64,000 nucleotides of DNA from Marinicrinis sediminis (GTDB lineage Bacteria; Bacillota; Bacilli; Paenibacillales; KCTC-33676): NCBI RefSeq assembly GCF_042685085.1, contig NZ_JBHUMM010000023.1, forward strand, positions 62,001 to 126,000. Reading direction: 5' to 3'. The notes below the pieces were generated by a model. It had not been told where the DNA came from and searched no databases. It worked only from the letters and a program-made list of their open reading frames with translations. This document shows positions 8,300-17,795 of the stretch, piece by piece (within the stretch, counting starts at the first letter, position 1; each line of letters begins with the position of its first letter). Made by a program: the position numbers and the translations under genes.

Positions 8300-9379
8300 C
8301 TAGACAAGCTCTTTCCATGAAATGACCTGTACAGGACCACAGACGCCTTTCAATTCATTCATTATCTGTTTATCGTTGGCGTTTTCCACCGAAACGATTA
8401 CGGCATCTAATTCTGAACCATGTACCGACAGCCATTGTTGTGGAACAATGTTTATGCCTTTTAACTGCCTGCCCTGCATGTTTGTATTATTATCAATAAA
8501 ACATAGCACCTCTATCCCTTCCTTCTCCAGATCCTTCAATAGATAGAGTGCTGTATTCATCGTGCCGAAAATGGCAACTCTCTGAACTCCCTGTTCTTTC
8601 AATGTACTTGTCACTCCATCCCCATCAAGCAAGAGACGTTCAAGCCACTGGCGATATCGGGCATTGTTCTCCACTTCCGCAGATGAAAGATCAGCATTTA
8701 TTTGAAATCTATCCGCAATAATTCGTTCCGTTTCCCTCATTCCCATTATGCGAGTATGATAACCTGTAGACAAGCCACCGATTTGAAAGGCCGCCACAGT
8801 TCGGTTAATATATTTCATTTTCTCTTGTTCACCAAGAAATACTTCTAATATGAAATTAAAATCCCCCGAGCTCTTGTACTTCAAATTGAACAAACCATAT
8901 TTATCAAACATTTCTCTGCGAACAAAAAAAGCTTGATGAGGCGGCATATACCCCCGTTTGAAATCTTCCAAAGAAAATTCTCTACCATAAACTTGATCGA
9001 TTCCATTCATCGCATCGATCCTTAAGATATTTCCGTATACAGCCGCAAGATCTGACTCGTCCATATAGGTGGCCATCTCATCAACCACATCGGAATCCAA
9101 TAAGTAGTCATCGGAGTTCAGAAAGTAAATAATATCACCAGTTGAAGCTGCTATTCCCTTGTTGAAAGCGTCATAGATCCCTTCATCTGGCTCAGATATA
9201 ACTTTATCCAACTGTGATTGATACTGAGCTATAATTTCCATCGTTCTGTCCGTCGAACCTCCGTCAACGATGATATACTCGGTATTTGCTCTTATTTTTT
9301 GATTCAGTACACTCTTCATGGTTCGTTCGATACTGTCTTCACTATTATAGCAAGCTGTAATAATAGAGACCTTGCTCAT
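8300..9379 (-). CDS. GT2 glycosyltransferase with C-terminal shared Rossmann-like domain
   Basis: The 359-residue protein has an N-terminal GT2 domain (VSIITACYNSEDSIERTM, EYIIVDGGSTDRTM, DEGIYDAFNKGIA, and the metal site FLNSDD). The pattern resembles WcaA/WcaE-type transferases. Residues about 262-355 are the island's shared domain, here diverged: VAIFGTMNTALYLL, CFIDNNTNMQG, INIVPQQWL and VIVSVENANDKQIM. The ATG has GGAGATC upstream. Attachment of the shared domain at the C-terminus here, and at the N-terminus in the neighbouring methyltransferases, indicates a mobile module. Confidence 0.8.
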   Translation of the reverse strand: MSKVSIITACYNSEDSIERTMKSVLNQKIRANTEYIIVDGGSTDRTMEIIAQYQSQLDKVISEPDEGIYDAFNKGIAASTGDIIYFLNSDDYLLDSDVVDEMATYMDESDLAAVYGNILRIDAMNGIDQVYGREFSLEDFKRGYMPPHQAFFVRREMFDKYGLFNLKYKSSGDFNFILEVFLGEQEKMKYINRTVAAFQIGGLSTGYHTRIMGMRETERIIADRFQINADLSSAEVENNARYRQWLERLLLDGDGVTSTLKEQGVQRVAIFGTMNTALYLLKDLEKEGIEVLCFIDNNTNMQGRQLKGINIVPQQWLSVHGSELDAVIVSVENANDKQIMNELKGVCGPVQVISWKELV

Positions 9380-9426
9380 TCGTGATCTCCTTTCTACACC
9401 TCTTCGCTACTTTCACCACTATCCCC

Positions 9427-10932
9427 TTAATGTGGAGAACTAAAAATCCAGGCTCTTACAAAATGTTTTCCCTCAAGAAAGCCCATACACTCCAATTGAT
9501 GTTTCATCATTCCATAATAACTAGATGCAACGAGTATAAACACTTCTTCTTTATGGATGTGGGACAGCACGTCTGGAGAATTTATAGGGATTTGATCGAC
9601 TTCCTGCCCCCATTTGTTCTGATCGTTATCTATAAAGCATTCAATATCCACCTCAAATTGCTCGAGTACAGGCCTTACATAGTATTGATAGCAATTCCCC
9701 GTTCCGAAAATATAGATTTGCTTCTTCTCCAAATCGAAGGAATGAATGTCACCTGATCCTGAATGCATCGCAGCAACCCAGTCCTCAAAACTAGCCGTTG
9801 ATCTTGTCAGCATGTTGTTTACAAGGGTTGGCAATCGTTTTATCCACTTGTCTGTGTCACAAGCGAGCTCCCAAGATCCTTCTCCTGTCTGCTCCTGATT
9901 CGCTGGTACGGCTGTAAATATGTCTTCCCCAGATTTTAATACCCACTCCGGCAGCTTCAGCTCATTCAGTCCCCAGTTGTTATGATTAAAAGAAAATGAT
10001 TGATGCTTAAACATATACTCAACCAGCGCATACATTTCAACATTGCTTAATGAAGGGATTTGATTCTCCGAAAACTTATGGAGAATCGCACGCTCCGTAG
10101 CCGGTGACCAGCTACCTTCATGATCAATATGGTAAATGTTCATATTTACATTTAAGATTTCTTCCTGAATACCGTGTTTCAAACATATAAATTGCAAAAG
10201 GGAATCCATATGAACTGGATAGATATCGAATTCTGGGTACCCTTTTGTTTCTATCCATTTTTTTCTGGACATCAACTGAAAATCGCCGCATGCATTCGTA
10301 AAGGGATGCACCATTTTTCTGCCAAGCGAGTTATGAGTCCATCCCTCTGTTGCACCAAATAATTCAGAATCTGTTGCGCATGATGTTGAAAACGTTCCCT
10401 CTTTCTTGTATTTCCGAATGACATTGTTCTTACAGTACCTCTGCTTCTCTTCAAAATTCATATTTACAGAAATACGATGATCGATATCATATCTTTCCGC
10501 TCGGTAGACTTTATCCGACTCGAGCTGTCTCTTCGCTAAATATTGAAAAAGAGATTTTGAAAATAAAATATCAATATTGGTGGCTAAGATGAAGGGTGCC
10601 CTTGCTCTTTGCACGCCTACATTTTTACCAATCATTTGATGCAAAGGAAGTTTGTCTGGCTTACGGTAATGCTTATGAATGTCTGAATTCACTTCAATGA
10701 TCCTGACTTCACAGTATGAGTGTTCCTTATTCCAGTACAGTTCTTCTGCCAATTTCTTCTTTTCATCAGGTGCATTCCATTCTACAATGATGAGTTCAGT
10801 TGGCAATTGAAAAAAGGTGGAATGCTCAAATATCCCGTCGATAAACAACTGCATACGCTTAAGAAGTTCTCCACCATGATTGTCATTTCTAGAAACCGTT
10901 ACGATGCTTAGATAAGGAGAGAAACCTATCAC
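9427..10932 (-). CDS. glycosyltransferase-like protein with C-terminal shared Rossmann-like domain
   Basis: The 501-residue protein opens with a GT-A-like domain (YLSIVTVSRNDNHGG, LIIVEWNAP, IGKNVGVQRARAPFILATNIDILFS), probably a divergent family 2 glycosyltransferase, with the sugar-nucleotide Asp in NIDILF. Residues about 408-495 hold the shared domain: IYIFGTGNCYQYY, CFIDNDQNKWG, PINSPDVL, ILVASSYYGMM and LEGKHF. The start is a GTG with GGAGGAG upstream. Its GTG overlaps the stop codon of the preceding FkbM gene by 4 bases, so the two are coupled. Donor and acceptor are unknown. Confidence 0.7.
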   Translation of the reverse strand: MIGFSPYLSIVTVSRNDNHGGELLKRMQLFIDGIFEHSTFFQLPTELIIVEWNAPDEKKKLAEELYWNKEHSYCEVRIIEVNSDIHKHYRKPDKLPLHQMIGKNVGVQRARAPFILATNIDILFSKSLFQYLAKRQLESDKVYRAERYDIDHRISVNMNFEEKQRYCKNNVIRKYKKEGTFSTSCATDSELFGATEGWTHNSLGRKMVHPFTNACGDFQLMSRKKWIETKGYPEFDIYPVHMDSLLQFICLKHGIQEEILNVNMNIYHIDHEGSWSPATERAILHKFSENQIPSLSNVEMYALVEYMFKHQSFSFNHNNWGLNELKLPEWVLKSGEDIFTAVPANQEQTGEGSWELACDTDKWIKRLPTLVNNMLTRSTASFEDWVAAMHSGSGDIHSFDLEKKQIYIFGTGNCYQYYVRPVLEQFEVDIECFIDNDQNKWGQEVDQIPINSPDVLSHIHKEEVFILVASSYYGMMKHQLECMGFLEGKHFVRAWIFSSPH

Positions 10933-11909
10933 TTCAGCTCCTCCTTTACTGATAGTAGTTCTTTTTTTATAAAGAACAAATCAACTTGTAAAAGTAACCT
11001 GCCTCCATGATCATACAATGGCGCACAGATATCGACACATTTAAATCCTAACTGTTCCATGTATGTACACATTTCATAAAAATTGCGTCCTTGCTGAATT
11101 CGATTCGTGTAAGCCTCCATGATCACCACACTTGTATCTCGCAGCATATTGGTTGCTCCTTCTAGTATAGGGACTTCAAAGCCGTGCGTGTCCAATTTAA
11201 GCAAATATGGTGGTTTGCAACCGAATGTTTGTATGGCTTCATCTATCATAACCATAGGGACTTTCTTTGAATGTTCGCTCGCTCTATCCACAACAGCTCC
11301 CCCATACTTATCCTTTGTAAGAAGCAAATGGGCGCTGCCAGTATGATTGCCTGCAGCTGCAATCATATATTGGAGTTGTTCTGGATAGTGTTGCTGCAAT
11401 CGTTTTAGTGCATGCTCATGCTCATCATAAGCTTCTATTAAACAGTAAGCAGCCTTCTCATAATACTTCATTGCCATCGTAGACCAGCTTCCATCCGATG
11501 CCCCTACATCTATGACCGTATTGATCGAAAATTTATATTTATTCAGTCTGTCCATCGCGGATGTAAGAGCAGGATCTAATCCCGCTTCGAGCTGCTCGAG
11601 CTGCTCGACCATTTTGAACGCATCCCAGAAATGCACATTTTCCTGGTATCCCATATCAAGTAACTGAATGGCAATTTCATTATAGTAGCTGCTAGCAACC
11701 AAAATGGATATATTCTCTTTGTTTTCATTCATCAGACATGATGGAGGATAGACTTGACGTCCTTGAAATATGGTATTCCAAACAGCTTGATTGTTATCGA
11801 CGGAATACTTAATTTGAGGTGAAAGATACTGAACCACTCTTGTTGCTGCTCTTCCTGTTCCAAACATAATTACTTGATGCTCTTTAACAACTCGCAATAG
11901 ACGTTTCAT
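10929..11909 (-). CDS. FkbM-family methyltransferase with N-terminal shared Rossmann-like domain
   Basis: The 326-residue protein starts with the shared domain (MFGTGRAATRVVQYL, YSVDNNQAVWN, VYPPSCL, ILVASSYYNEIAIQLL). It continues with an FkbM-type methyltransferase: VIDVGASDGSWSTMAM is the SAM-binding loop, and LLKLDTHGFEVPILEGA is the FkbM signature. FkbM enzymes O-methylate sugars and other glycosylated products. An upstream TTG (11918) is possible, but the ATG at 11909 is more likely; its ribosome site is weak. It sits 25 bases after the GT4 gene in one operon. Confidence 0.8.
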   Translation of the reverse strand: MKRLLRVVKEHQVIMFGTGRAATRVVQYLSPQIKYSVDNNQAVWNTIFQGRQVYPPSCLMNENKENISILVASSYYNEIAIQLLDMGYQENVHFWDAFKMVEQLEQLEAGLDPALTSAMDRLNKYKFSINTVIDVGASDGSWSTMAMKYYEKAAYCLIEAYDEHEHALKRLQQHYPEQLQYMIAAAGNHTGSAHLLLTKDKYGGAVVDRASEHSKKVPMVMIDEAIQTFGCKPPYLLKLDTHGFEVPILEGATNMLRDTSVVIMEAYTNRIQQGRNFYEMCTYMEQLGFKCVDICAPLYDHGGRLLLQVDLFFIKKELLSVKEELK

Positions 11910-11934
11910 CCGTATCAATCCATTTCACATTTGT

Positions 11935-13980
11935 TTAACCGTTGTATATCCTTATGATTTTTTCTCTACTTATTCCGCTAAATTCTAATTGATCTGCAAT
12001 TTGCTCCTCATAAGAGGCAGATGAAATCAATATACAATCTATGGATAATTCATGAATTCGATTAATATGATAAATGGGGATGCCCCCCAGATGCTTGTTG
12101 TCCAGTTCCTTGTTTCGATCCAAGATGCCGCATATATTGAATTTGGAAATATCTATATTTTCGATCAGATCTGTCGTATGTTTTCCTGCCCCATATATAT
12201 AGACAGCATGTTGGGCATGTAAACGTAATACACCCAATATATAAGTTTGTAAATCAGCGCTCAACAGGTTCGCCCTTAGATCTAAGCTCCTGTTTATTGG
12301 CAGGTCCATTCTCTTTATTATTTGGTGTCTATGCTTTATAAAATACTTCTTTTGATATAACACTAAAAAAGGGTGAGTGCCTCGAAGCAAGGATTGCTCG
12401 TGCTCTATAAAGTAACCAGCAGATATGGGACTGTAGAATATATCGCCATCTTTTCGCAATGCCTTCATATCAAAAGTGATGACTTCCTCTCCCTTATAAT
12501 TATACAACAGCATTTGGAGAGAATTTTGCTCTAGGTTCCATCCCTCTTCAATAAAATAAACAAGCTCAGCATCTTCGGCATTAAGATCTATATTGTGCAT
12601 GTTGCCCATTACACATTTGTAATTCGGATACGTGAGGTTTTCGATGCTTTGATACGTTGAAGAATCTCCAATATTTTGACCTTTCGGGTCATAGGCGATT
12701 AATACTTTAGGGAGTGGGTATTCAACAGCATTCGCCGGTAATGTTTTACCTTTACTTCGGTTCTCATATAATTGGTGATAAAGATCCTCGTATAATCGAA
12801 GTGTTTTTGAGTGATCGAATCTTTGGCATGCCACTTCTCTAGCCTGGATTGAAAACATTTTCCTTAATTCGGAATCAGTGATTAGTTGCATTAAGTGACA
12901 CACAAGAGCCTCTATATCCCCAGCATTTCCGATGAAGCCTGTCTTTCCATGAGCCACCAATTCAGGAATTCCTCCTGTATTAAAAGTAACTACTGGCACA
13001 CCACAAGACAGAGCTTCCATTACTACCAACGGGCAATTATCCGCCTTGGATGGAAACAAAAAGATATCAAGTGTTGAATAGATTTCTGCAAGATCTTCCT
13101 CATGATCAATATATCCTGTGTTTATGAAATTTTGGTCTTCTCCCGCTTCATTGTTCGATCCAATATTTACAAAAAGGAAATTTTGTGAGCGTTGATTTAA
13201 TATTTCTAGAACCTGCTTGATATAATAACCGCCTTTTCTGGGGTCCGCAAATGATCCACCATTCGCTACACAGCCAATCGTTACTTTATTTTTTGGAATT
13301 CCCCATTTTCCTCTCATTGCCTCGCGGTTTAAAGGTTTAAAAGTATCGATATCAATACCATTATAAATGAGTTCAATAGGATGATCCTTCAAAACACTCT
13401 GTTCAGCTTTCTTTTTTAACCACAAGGATGGAGTAATGATGGTCATCTCAGTCTGCGCATATATTTCCTGCTTATCCTTCCATAATTGGGAGGTGGAGTC
13501 ATGTCGTATGCGAGCATATGTATCCAAATCTGGACAATGACCGCATCCTGTTTTCCATCGGTCGCAATCGAAGGAGTAAGCACAATGCCCAGTGAATGCA
13601 TGCATATCGTGCAAAGTCCAGACGATGGGTTTCGCAGATGATACTTTGGCAAGTGAATAAGGATGAAAATAGCCACCATGCAAATTGTGGAGGTGTATTA
13701 CTTCACTATGTTGGAACAATCTGTTATTGGGCAAGTTCATGCTTCCTCGATATTCGTAATCCAAAAGCCCATTCTCCCTAAAGCGATGTACGTTGAGTCG
13801 ATCCATATCCAAATCAAACGGATACACATGATCAAGTTCACTTTCTTTATAACCAACAAGCATGTTTGAATGATATTTTAAATCTCTTTGACCTTCACAC
13901 AAACGCAGGGCAACCTTGGCCGCCCCTCCTTTCAAATCATTGGTGTTGATATGGAGGATATTTTGCAATGGTCTTCTCAT
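11935..13980 (-). CDS. GT4 glycosyltransferase with middle domain and C-terminal shared Rossmann-like domain
   Basis: The 681-residue protein has an N-terminal GT-B glycosyltransferase of family 4 (ILHINTNDLKGGAAKVA, VWTLHDMHAFTGHC with cysteines nearby, LIYNGIDIDTFKP, FPSKADNCPLVVMEALSCG, TGFIGNAGD). Residues about 430-585 are an extra region with no family I recognise; it begins LIAYDPKGQNIGDSSTY. Residues about 595-681 are a diverged shared domain (VYIYGAGKHTTDLIE, GILDRNKELDN, IPIYHINRIHEL, ILISSASYEEQIADQL). The ATG at 13980 lies 8 bases from an AAGGAG. It probably adds a sugar to the flagellar glycan. Confidence 0.8.
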   Translation of the reverse strand: MRRPLQNILHINTNDLKGGAAKVALRLCEGQRDLKYHSNMLVGYKESELDHVYPFDLDMDRLNVHRFRENGLLDYEYRGSMNLPNNRLFQHSEVIHLHNLHGGYFHPYSLAKVSSAKPIVWTLHDMHAFTGHCAYSFDCDRWKTGCGHCPDLDTYARIRHDSTSQLWKDKQEIYAQTEMTIITPSLWLKKKAEQSVLKDHPIELIYNGIDIDTFKPLNREAMRGKWGIPKNKVTIGCVANGGSFADPRKGGYYIKQVLEILNQRSQNFLFVNIGSNNEAGEDQNFINTGYIDHEEDLAEIYSTLDIFLFPSKADNCPLVVMEALSCGVPVVTFNTGGIPELVAHGKTGFIGNAGDIEALVCHLMQLITDSELRKMFSIQAREVACQRFDHSKTLRLYEDLYHQLYENRSKGKTLPANAVEYPLPKVLIAYDPKGQNIGDSSTYQSIENLTYPNYKCVMGNMHNIDLNAEDAELVYFIEEGWNLEQNSLQMLLYNYKGEEVITFDMKALRKDGDIFYSPISAGYFIEHEQSLLRGTHPFLVLYQKKYFIKHRHQIIKRMDLPINRSLDLRANLLSADLQTYILGVLRLHAQHAVYIYGAGKHTTDLIENIDISKFNICGILDRNKELDNKHLGGIPIYHINRIHELSIDCILISSASYEEQIADQLEFSGISREKIIRIYNG

Positions 13981-14078
13981 CAATATTTCTCCTTGGTTCC
14001 TCTAATTAATGTAATTCTTGAATCGATTCGATAAAATTCAACCTATAAGATTGAATCCTTAGATATGAGAATTATACA

Positions 14079-16643
14079 TTACTGAATGGAACACGTATGG
14101 GAATTGCTAGACAGGCTGCGTTTCAAAAATTCAATCATTTCATTATTTTCATGAACAATCTTCTTGTTAATCATATCCCAATCACATTCCTGCTCTGTAA
14201 CATATTTGTGACCGGACACACCTTCCTCGATAAACTGTTCCATGCTCAGAACGTAAGAATCCATTCCGATCTGTCTCATAAAACCACTAATTTTTCCTTG
14301 CCCATAGTGATAGTCCAGTGCAAGAAATGGAGTATTGCAGGTAGCGGCAAAAACTACGGAATGAAATCTCATACAAAATGCAAATGTAGCGTATTTAAAG
14401 TAATTCACAGCTTCCTGTGGTGTATAATCCTTTGTAATTATTTCAAGCTGCTCAGGGTAACCAAGTTGCTCCACAAGTTGTAAGTAATATTCCCTGTCAT
14501 CGTCACCTAAATAAAAATTATTCATCGGAAATAAAATAATTTTCGTTCCTTTTTTTAATTCATTTTTCAATGTCATATAGACTTGATGCTCAAATTGCTT
14601 CTGTTTTTCTCCATAATCTTCTTCACTTAATCCATCGGCATACATCTTCGGCCATTTACGGAGAGCAAACAATACATATTCTCCGTTAATTAAAGGAGAA
14701 TCGACCCTATCTTTCATTTTCAATAGATAATACGTAGCTGGATCAATGTAACCATTTACATCTTCTTTTAAATGAGAGAGTTTAGTTGAATACTTTTCCT
14801 TCGAAAATGTATCCCTTAACGAGATAAAATCAGCGTGCTCCAGTAATTTATCACAGGCTTTCAAATATCTTTCCTCTTGAAGAGGACCTATGCCACAACC
14901 ATATACCAGGGTGCGTTTGCCTAGCTCCCGAGCTTTCATAAATATCGCAAGCATATCCACTAATTGCTCAACATCACATAATGGCCCTCCACCAAACATT
15001 ATCATGTCAAATTGCTCGATTAGCTTCACATTTCTCTTTAAATCTAAGGCAGAAATCAATCTAACATCATTTAAACCCATCTCGAGTAGCGTCAGTCTGG
15101 AATAGGTGGTGTCAAAAGAGACTAAGGTTATCTGCTCAAGTGCTATTCCATTCTTCATTAACTGATCAATTATCCCTCCTAAAATGGCCTTGTCCCCTAG
15201 TGTTTCCGTACCATACCATCCAACGATCGCGACTTTGTTTACTCGATCCATGTTCATCACATTTTTTATCGATGCTTTAATTAAAATGTCGTCGTTCTCT
15301 TTTCTTATTATTCTTTCATTGACAATCGATTCATAATAATTATTCATTCCTTCATAAGTCATGGGACCGAAATAATCGTGTGTACAACGGTCACAATGAT
15401 TTAATGCATCTTCCAGTATGTGATTGTTATCCCTAAGAAGCTTCAGGTCAAATGGTTCTTCCGATGAGATATTTCTTATTTTTTTACTTTTCGGAAAACA
15501 ATAATGCAGGTTTCCATAAGGATCTAATGAAACACCCTCACTAGTTTGCCAATGGCACCCTACTTTTCTTTTGTCACCTTTCAGCTGACCAATCAAAGAT
15601 CTATAAAAAAACTGCTTCTCTTTATTCTCTTCATAATAATAGTTAATATTCTCGAAAAACTTAATGATTATAAGTCTTTCCTCTTCCGAAAACATGAAAT
15701 TATCAACCAAATCATCATTATACAGACGGTCAATAGAACTAGCTAAACGAAAGCGAATATAGACATTATTTTTCCTAGCAAATTGGTAAACATCCCACAA
15801 AGCATGACAATTCTTTTTCGTAACTGTCGTGCTAATTTCCGATACCAATCCTTCTTGATTAAGTATAGAAAAGTTCTGCCATAGCTTATTGAATGTACCT
15901 GCTACCCCACGGTTTGCATCATGAACTTCATCTACTCCATCTATAGAAATTTGAAGATTAAAATGAAGTTTTTTTTGCTTCATTTTTTCTGATATCAGTC
16001 TTACTTTTTCAACTGTCCATGGCAAGGTTGCGTTTGTAATAATAGAAACACTCTTTAAAGATGGAAGGGCATCACAAAATGCATCTATGACTTCTAGAAT
16101 ATCCTTCCTAACGAATGGTTCTCCTCCGCTTATGCCCACATGCTCTAGCTTTTTAAATAAAGGCTTGTTAAATAATGTATAAATTTCTGCGGGGGTTAAG
16201 TCTTTTTTAGCAGCATATTCCGGTTTCCATACATTACACATTGCACATCGTAAATTACATTTATTCGTAATTGGATAATTTACTACTTTGGGATACATGA
16301 TTCTAGATCCACTTTTATTTTCATTTACATCCATCGACAACTCTACATAAATAGAATCAACGAAATGGACACCTTCAAACAGATCCATTTCATTTAACTG
16401 ATGACTAATTTCATCGTAATACATGCTTGCGATGATAATGAATACTTCATTTTTCGGTATAGAAAGTACTTGATTGGGATGTAATACCGAATAATTAAGG
16501 AATGAGGAACCCCATTTTCCTTTATCGTTATCCACAAAAAACTCTATCTGAGGTTGGACTTCCATCATAAATTCCTTCGCTCGCAACCCTGTTCCAAAAA
16601 CTACTATTTTTTTAGACCGCCATTCTTCATTATGCCAATTCAT
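14079..16643 (-). CDS. triple fusion: shared Rossmann-like domain, radical SAM enzyme, polysaccharide pyruvyl transferase
   Basis: The 854-residue protein combines three domains. Residues 1-100 are the island's shared module (VVFGTGLRAKEFM, FFVDNDKGKWG, ASMYYDEISHQL). Residues about 115-440 are a radical SAM domain with the cluster motif CNLRCAMC (Cys 129, 133, 136), the SGGEPFVR motif and further cysteines in CHW, CF and CDRC that could bind an auxiliary cluster as in SPASM proteins. Residues about 470-825 are a polysaccharide pyruvyl transferase (CsaB-like) with IVGWYGTETLGDKAI, FGGGPL and CMRFHSVVFAA. The ATG at 16643 has GGAAGTG upstream; 16661 is an alternative. The gene is visibly A+T-rich. 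A role in making or placing an unusual pyruvylated or radical-modified sugar is an inference. Confidence 0.8.
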   Translation of the reverse strand: MNWHNEEWRSKKIVVFGTGLRAKEFMMEVQPQIEFFVDNDKGKWGSSFLNYSVLHPNQVLSIPKNEVFIIIASMYYDEISHQLNEMDLFEGVHFVDSIYVELSMDVNENKSGSRIMYPKVVNYPITNKCNLRCAMCNVWKPEYAAKKDLTPAEIYTLFNKPLFKKLEHVGISGGEPFVRKDILEVIDAFCDALPSLKSVSIITNATLPWTVEKVRLISEKMKQKKLHFNLQISIDGVDEVHDANRGVAGTFNKLWQNFSILNQEGLVSEISTTVTKKNCHALWDVYQFARKNNVYIRFRLASSIDRLYNDDLVDNFMFSEEERLIIIKFFENINYYYEENKEKQFFYRSLIGQLKGDKRKVGCHWQTSEGVSLDPYGNLHYCFPKSKKIRNISSEEPFDLKLLRDNNHILEDALNHCDRCTHDYFGPMTYEGMNNYYESIVNERIIRKENDDILIKASIKNVMNMDRVNKVAIVGWYGTETLGDKAILGGIIDQLMKNGIALEQITLVSFDTTYSRLTLLEMGLNDVRLISALDLKRNVKLIEQFDMIMFGGGPLCDVEQLVDMLAIFMKARELGKRTLVYGCGIGPLQEERYLKACDKLLEHADFISLRDTFSKEKYSTKLSHLKEDVNGYIDPATYYLLKMKDRVDSPLINGEYVLFALRKWPKMYADGLSEEDYGEKQKQFEHQVYMTLKNELKKGTKIILFPMNNFYLGDDDREYYLQLVEQLGYPEQLEIITKDYTPQEAVNYFKYATFAFCMRFHSVVFAATCNTPFLALDYHYGQGKISGFMRQIGMDSYVLSMEQFIEEGVSGHKYVTEQECDWDMINKKIVHENNEMIEFLKRSLSSNSHTCSIQ

Positions 16644-16784
16644 AATCTTTTCACTTCCCATATCCCTAACTTTTAAGGATAAAATCTCCTAGTAATTGAG
16701 GATTCATGTAGCTCACTCAATTATTTAGTCTGAAATTTATGTTAGCTTCGGGCCTCTTCTTGGATCATCCGAATTCCTTTTTAA

Positions 16785-17795
16785 TCACCAATCTAGATTT
16801 ATTAGTTTTTCTTCGGAAAACCATTTCTTTATATCAGGAACAGAGATGACCTGATCTATTGATGGAATAGTCGACTTCACGCGTTTCTGAACAAACTCCC
16901 CACTTTTTGGTATATTTTGTACAAGGTGGGAATATAGAACATACAACTCATCTAATTCGACCGCAATTTCCAACTCATCTTCCGTCATTAATTCTTCATA
17001 TCTCTTCTCTCCTGGTCTTAAGCCTACTACCTCTACTTGAACTTTCTTAATTCGATAATGCTCTTCCATAAAAGTAACGATGACTTCCACCAAATCCCCT
17101 AATCGAATCACAGGCATTTTTAAAACAAAAACTTCTCCTCCTTCAGCCCTTTCATTTGCCTTTAATATCAGAGAAATAGCTTGACTAGGCGTCATCATAT
17201 ATCGAAGCATGTCCGGGTCTGTAACCGTTACTTTTCCTTCCTCTAATATCTGTCTTTTAAATAATGGAATAACAGATCCCCGAGAGCCCATTACGTTGCC
17301 AAAGCGGACAGAAGAAAACACCGTTCGCTTTGCTCCTTTTTGATATTCTGCTGCCGAAATGAGCCTCTCTGCTGTCAACTTAGTAGCTCCGTAGGTGTTT
17401 GTTGGTGAAATAGCCTTATCCGTACTAGTAAACAGTACTTTCTTTACTTTTGCTGCAATGGCAGCCTGAATGACATTTTGCGTACCAATTACGTTCGTCA
17501 GCACCGCTTCGAACGGGTTATACTCACAAGACGGGACGTGCTTCATGGCAGCGAGGTGAAAGACATAATCGATATTTTCCATCGCTCGCAGCACTCGATC
17601 GGCATCTCGAACGTCTCCAATCAGGAATCTCAAATTACGGTGTTCTTTTAGATCTTGCTGCATTTCCCACTGCTTATGCTCATCCCTGCTGAAAATTCGA
17701 ATGACAGCCGGATCAGCTTCCAGCAGTCTGCGGGTAAGTGCATGTCCTATCGTCCCAGTTCCGCCAATAATCAAGATCTTTTTCCCTTTATACAT
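16785..17795 (-). CDS. UDP-N-acetylglucosamine 4,6-dehydratase-like (PseB/CapD family)
   Basis: The 336-residue SDR enzyme is a short polysaccharide-biosynthesis-type dehydratase. It shows the GGTGTIGHALTRRL nucleotide motif, FHLAAMKHVPSCEYNPFEA, the catalytic TSTDKA and YGATKLTAE (SYK-type triad), and the FGNVMGSRGSVIPLF block. PseB converts UDP-GlcNAc to a 4-keto-6-deoxy-L-altro sugar, the first step to pseudaminic acid; close relatives lead to other 2,6-dideoxy sugars. It overlaps the upstream Maf gene by 8 bases, so it is coupled to flagellin glycosylation. The next pathway enzymes (PseC, PseG, PseI, PseF) are not in the window, so a specific sugar product is not established. Confidence 0.8.
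   Translation of the reverse strand: MYKGKKILIIGGTGTIGHALTRRLLEADPAVIRIFSRDEHKQWEMQQDLKEHRNLRFLIGDVRDADRVLRAMENIDYVFHLAAMKHVPSCEYNPFEAVLTNVIGTQNVIQAAIAAKVKKVLFTSTDKAISPTNTYGATKLTAERLISAAEYQKGAKRTVFSSVRFGNVMGSRGSVIPLFKRQILEEGKVTVTDPDMLRYMMTPSQAISLILKANERAEGGEVFVLKMPVIRLGDLVEVIVTFMEEHYRIKKVQVEVVGLRPGEKRYEELMTEDELEIAVELDELYVLYSHLVQNIPKSGEFVQKRVKSTIPSIDQVISVPDIKKWFSEEKLINLDW

Noticed and set aside
3299..17795. Complete pseudaminic acid pathway
   Set aside because: Only PseB-like and PseH-like genes are present. PseC, PseG, PseI and PseF are not in the window, so the pathway cannot be asserted.
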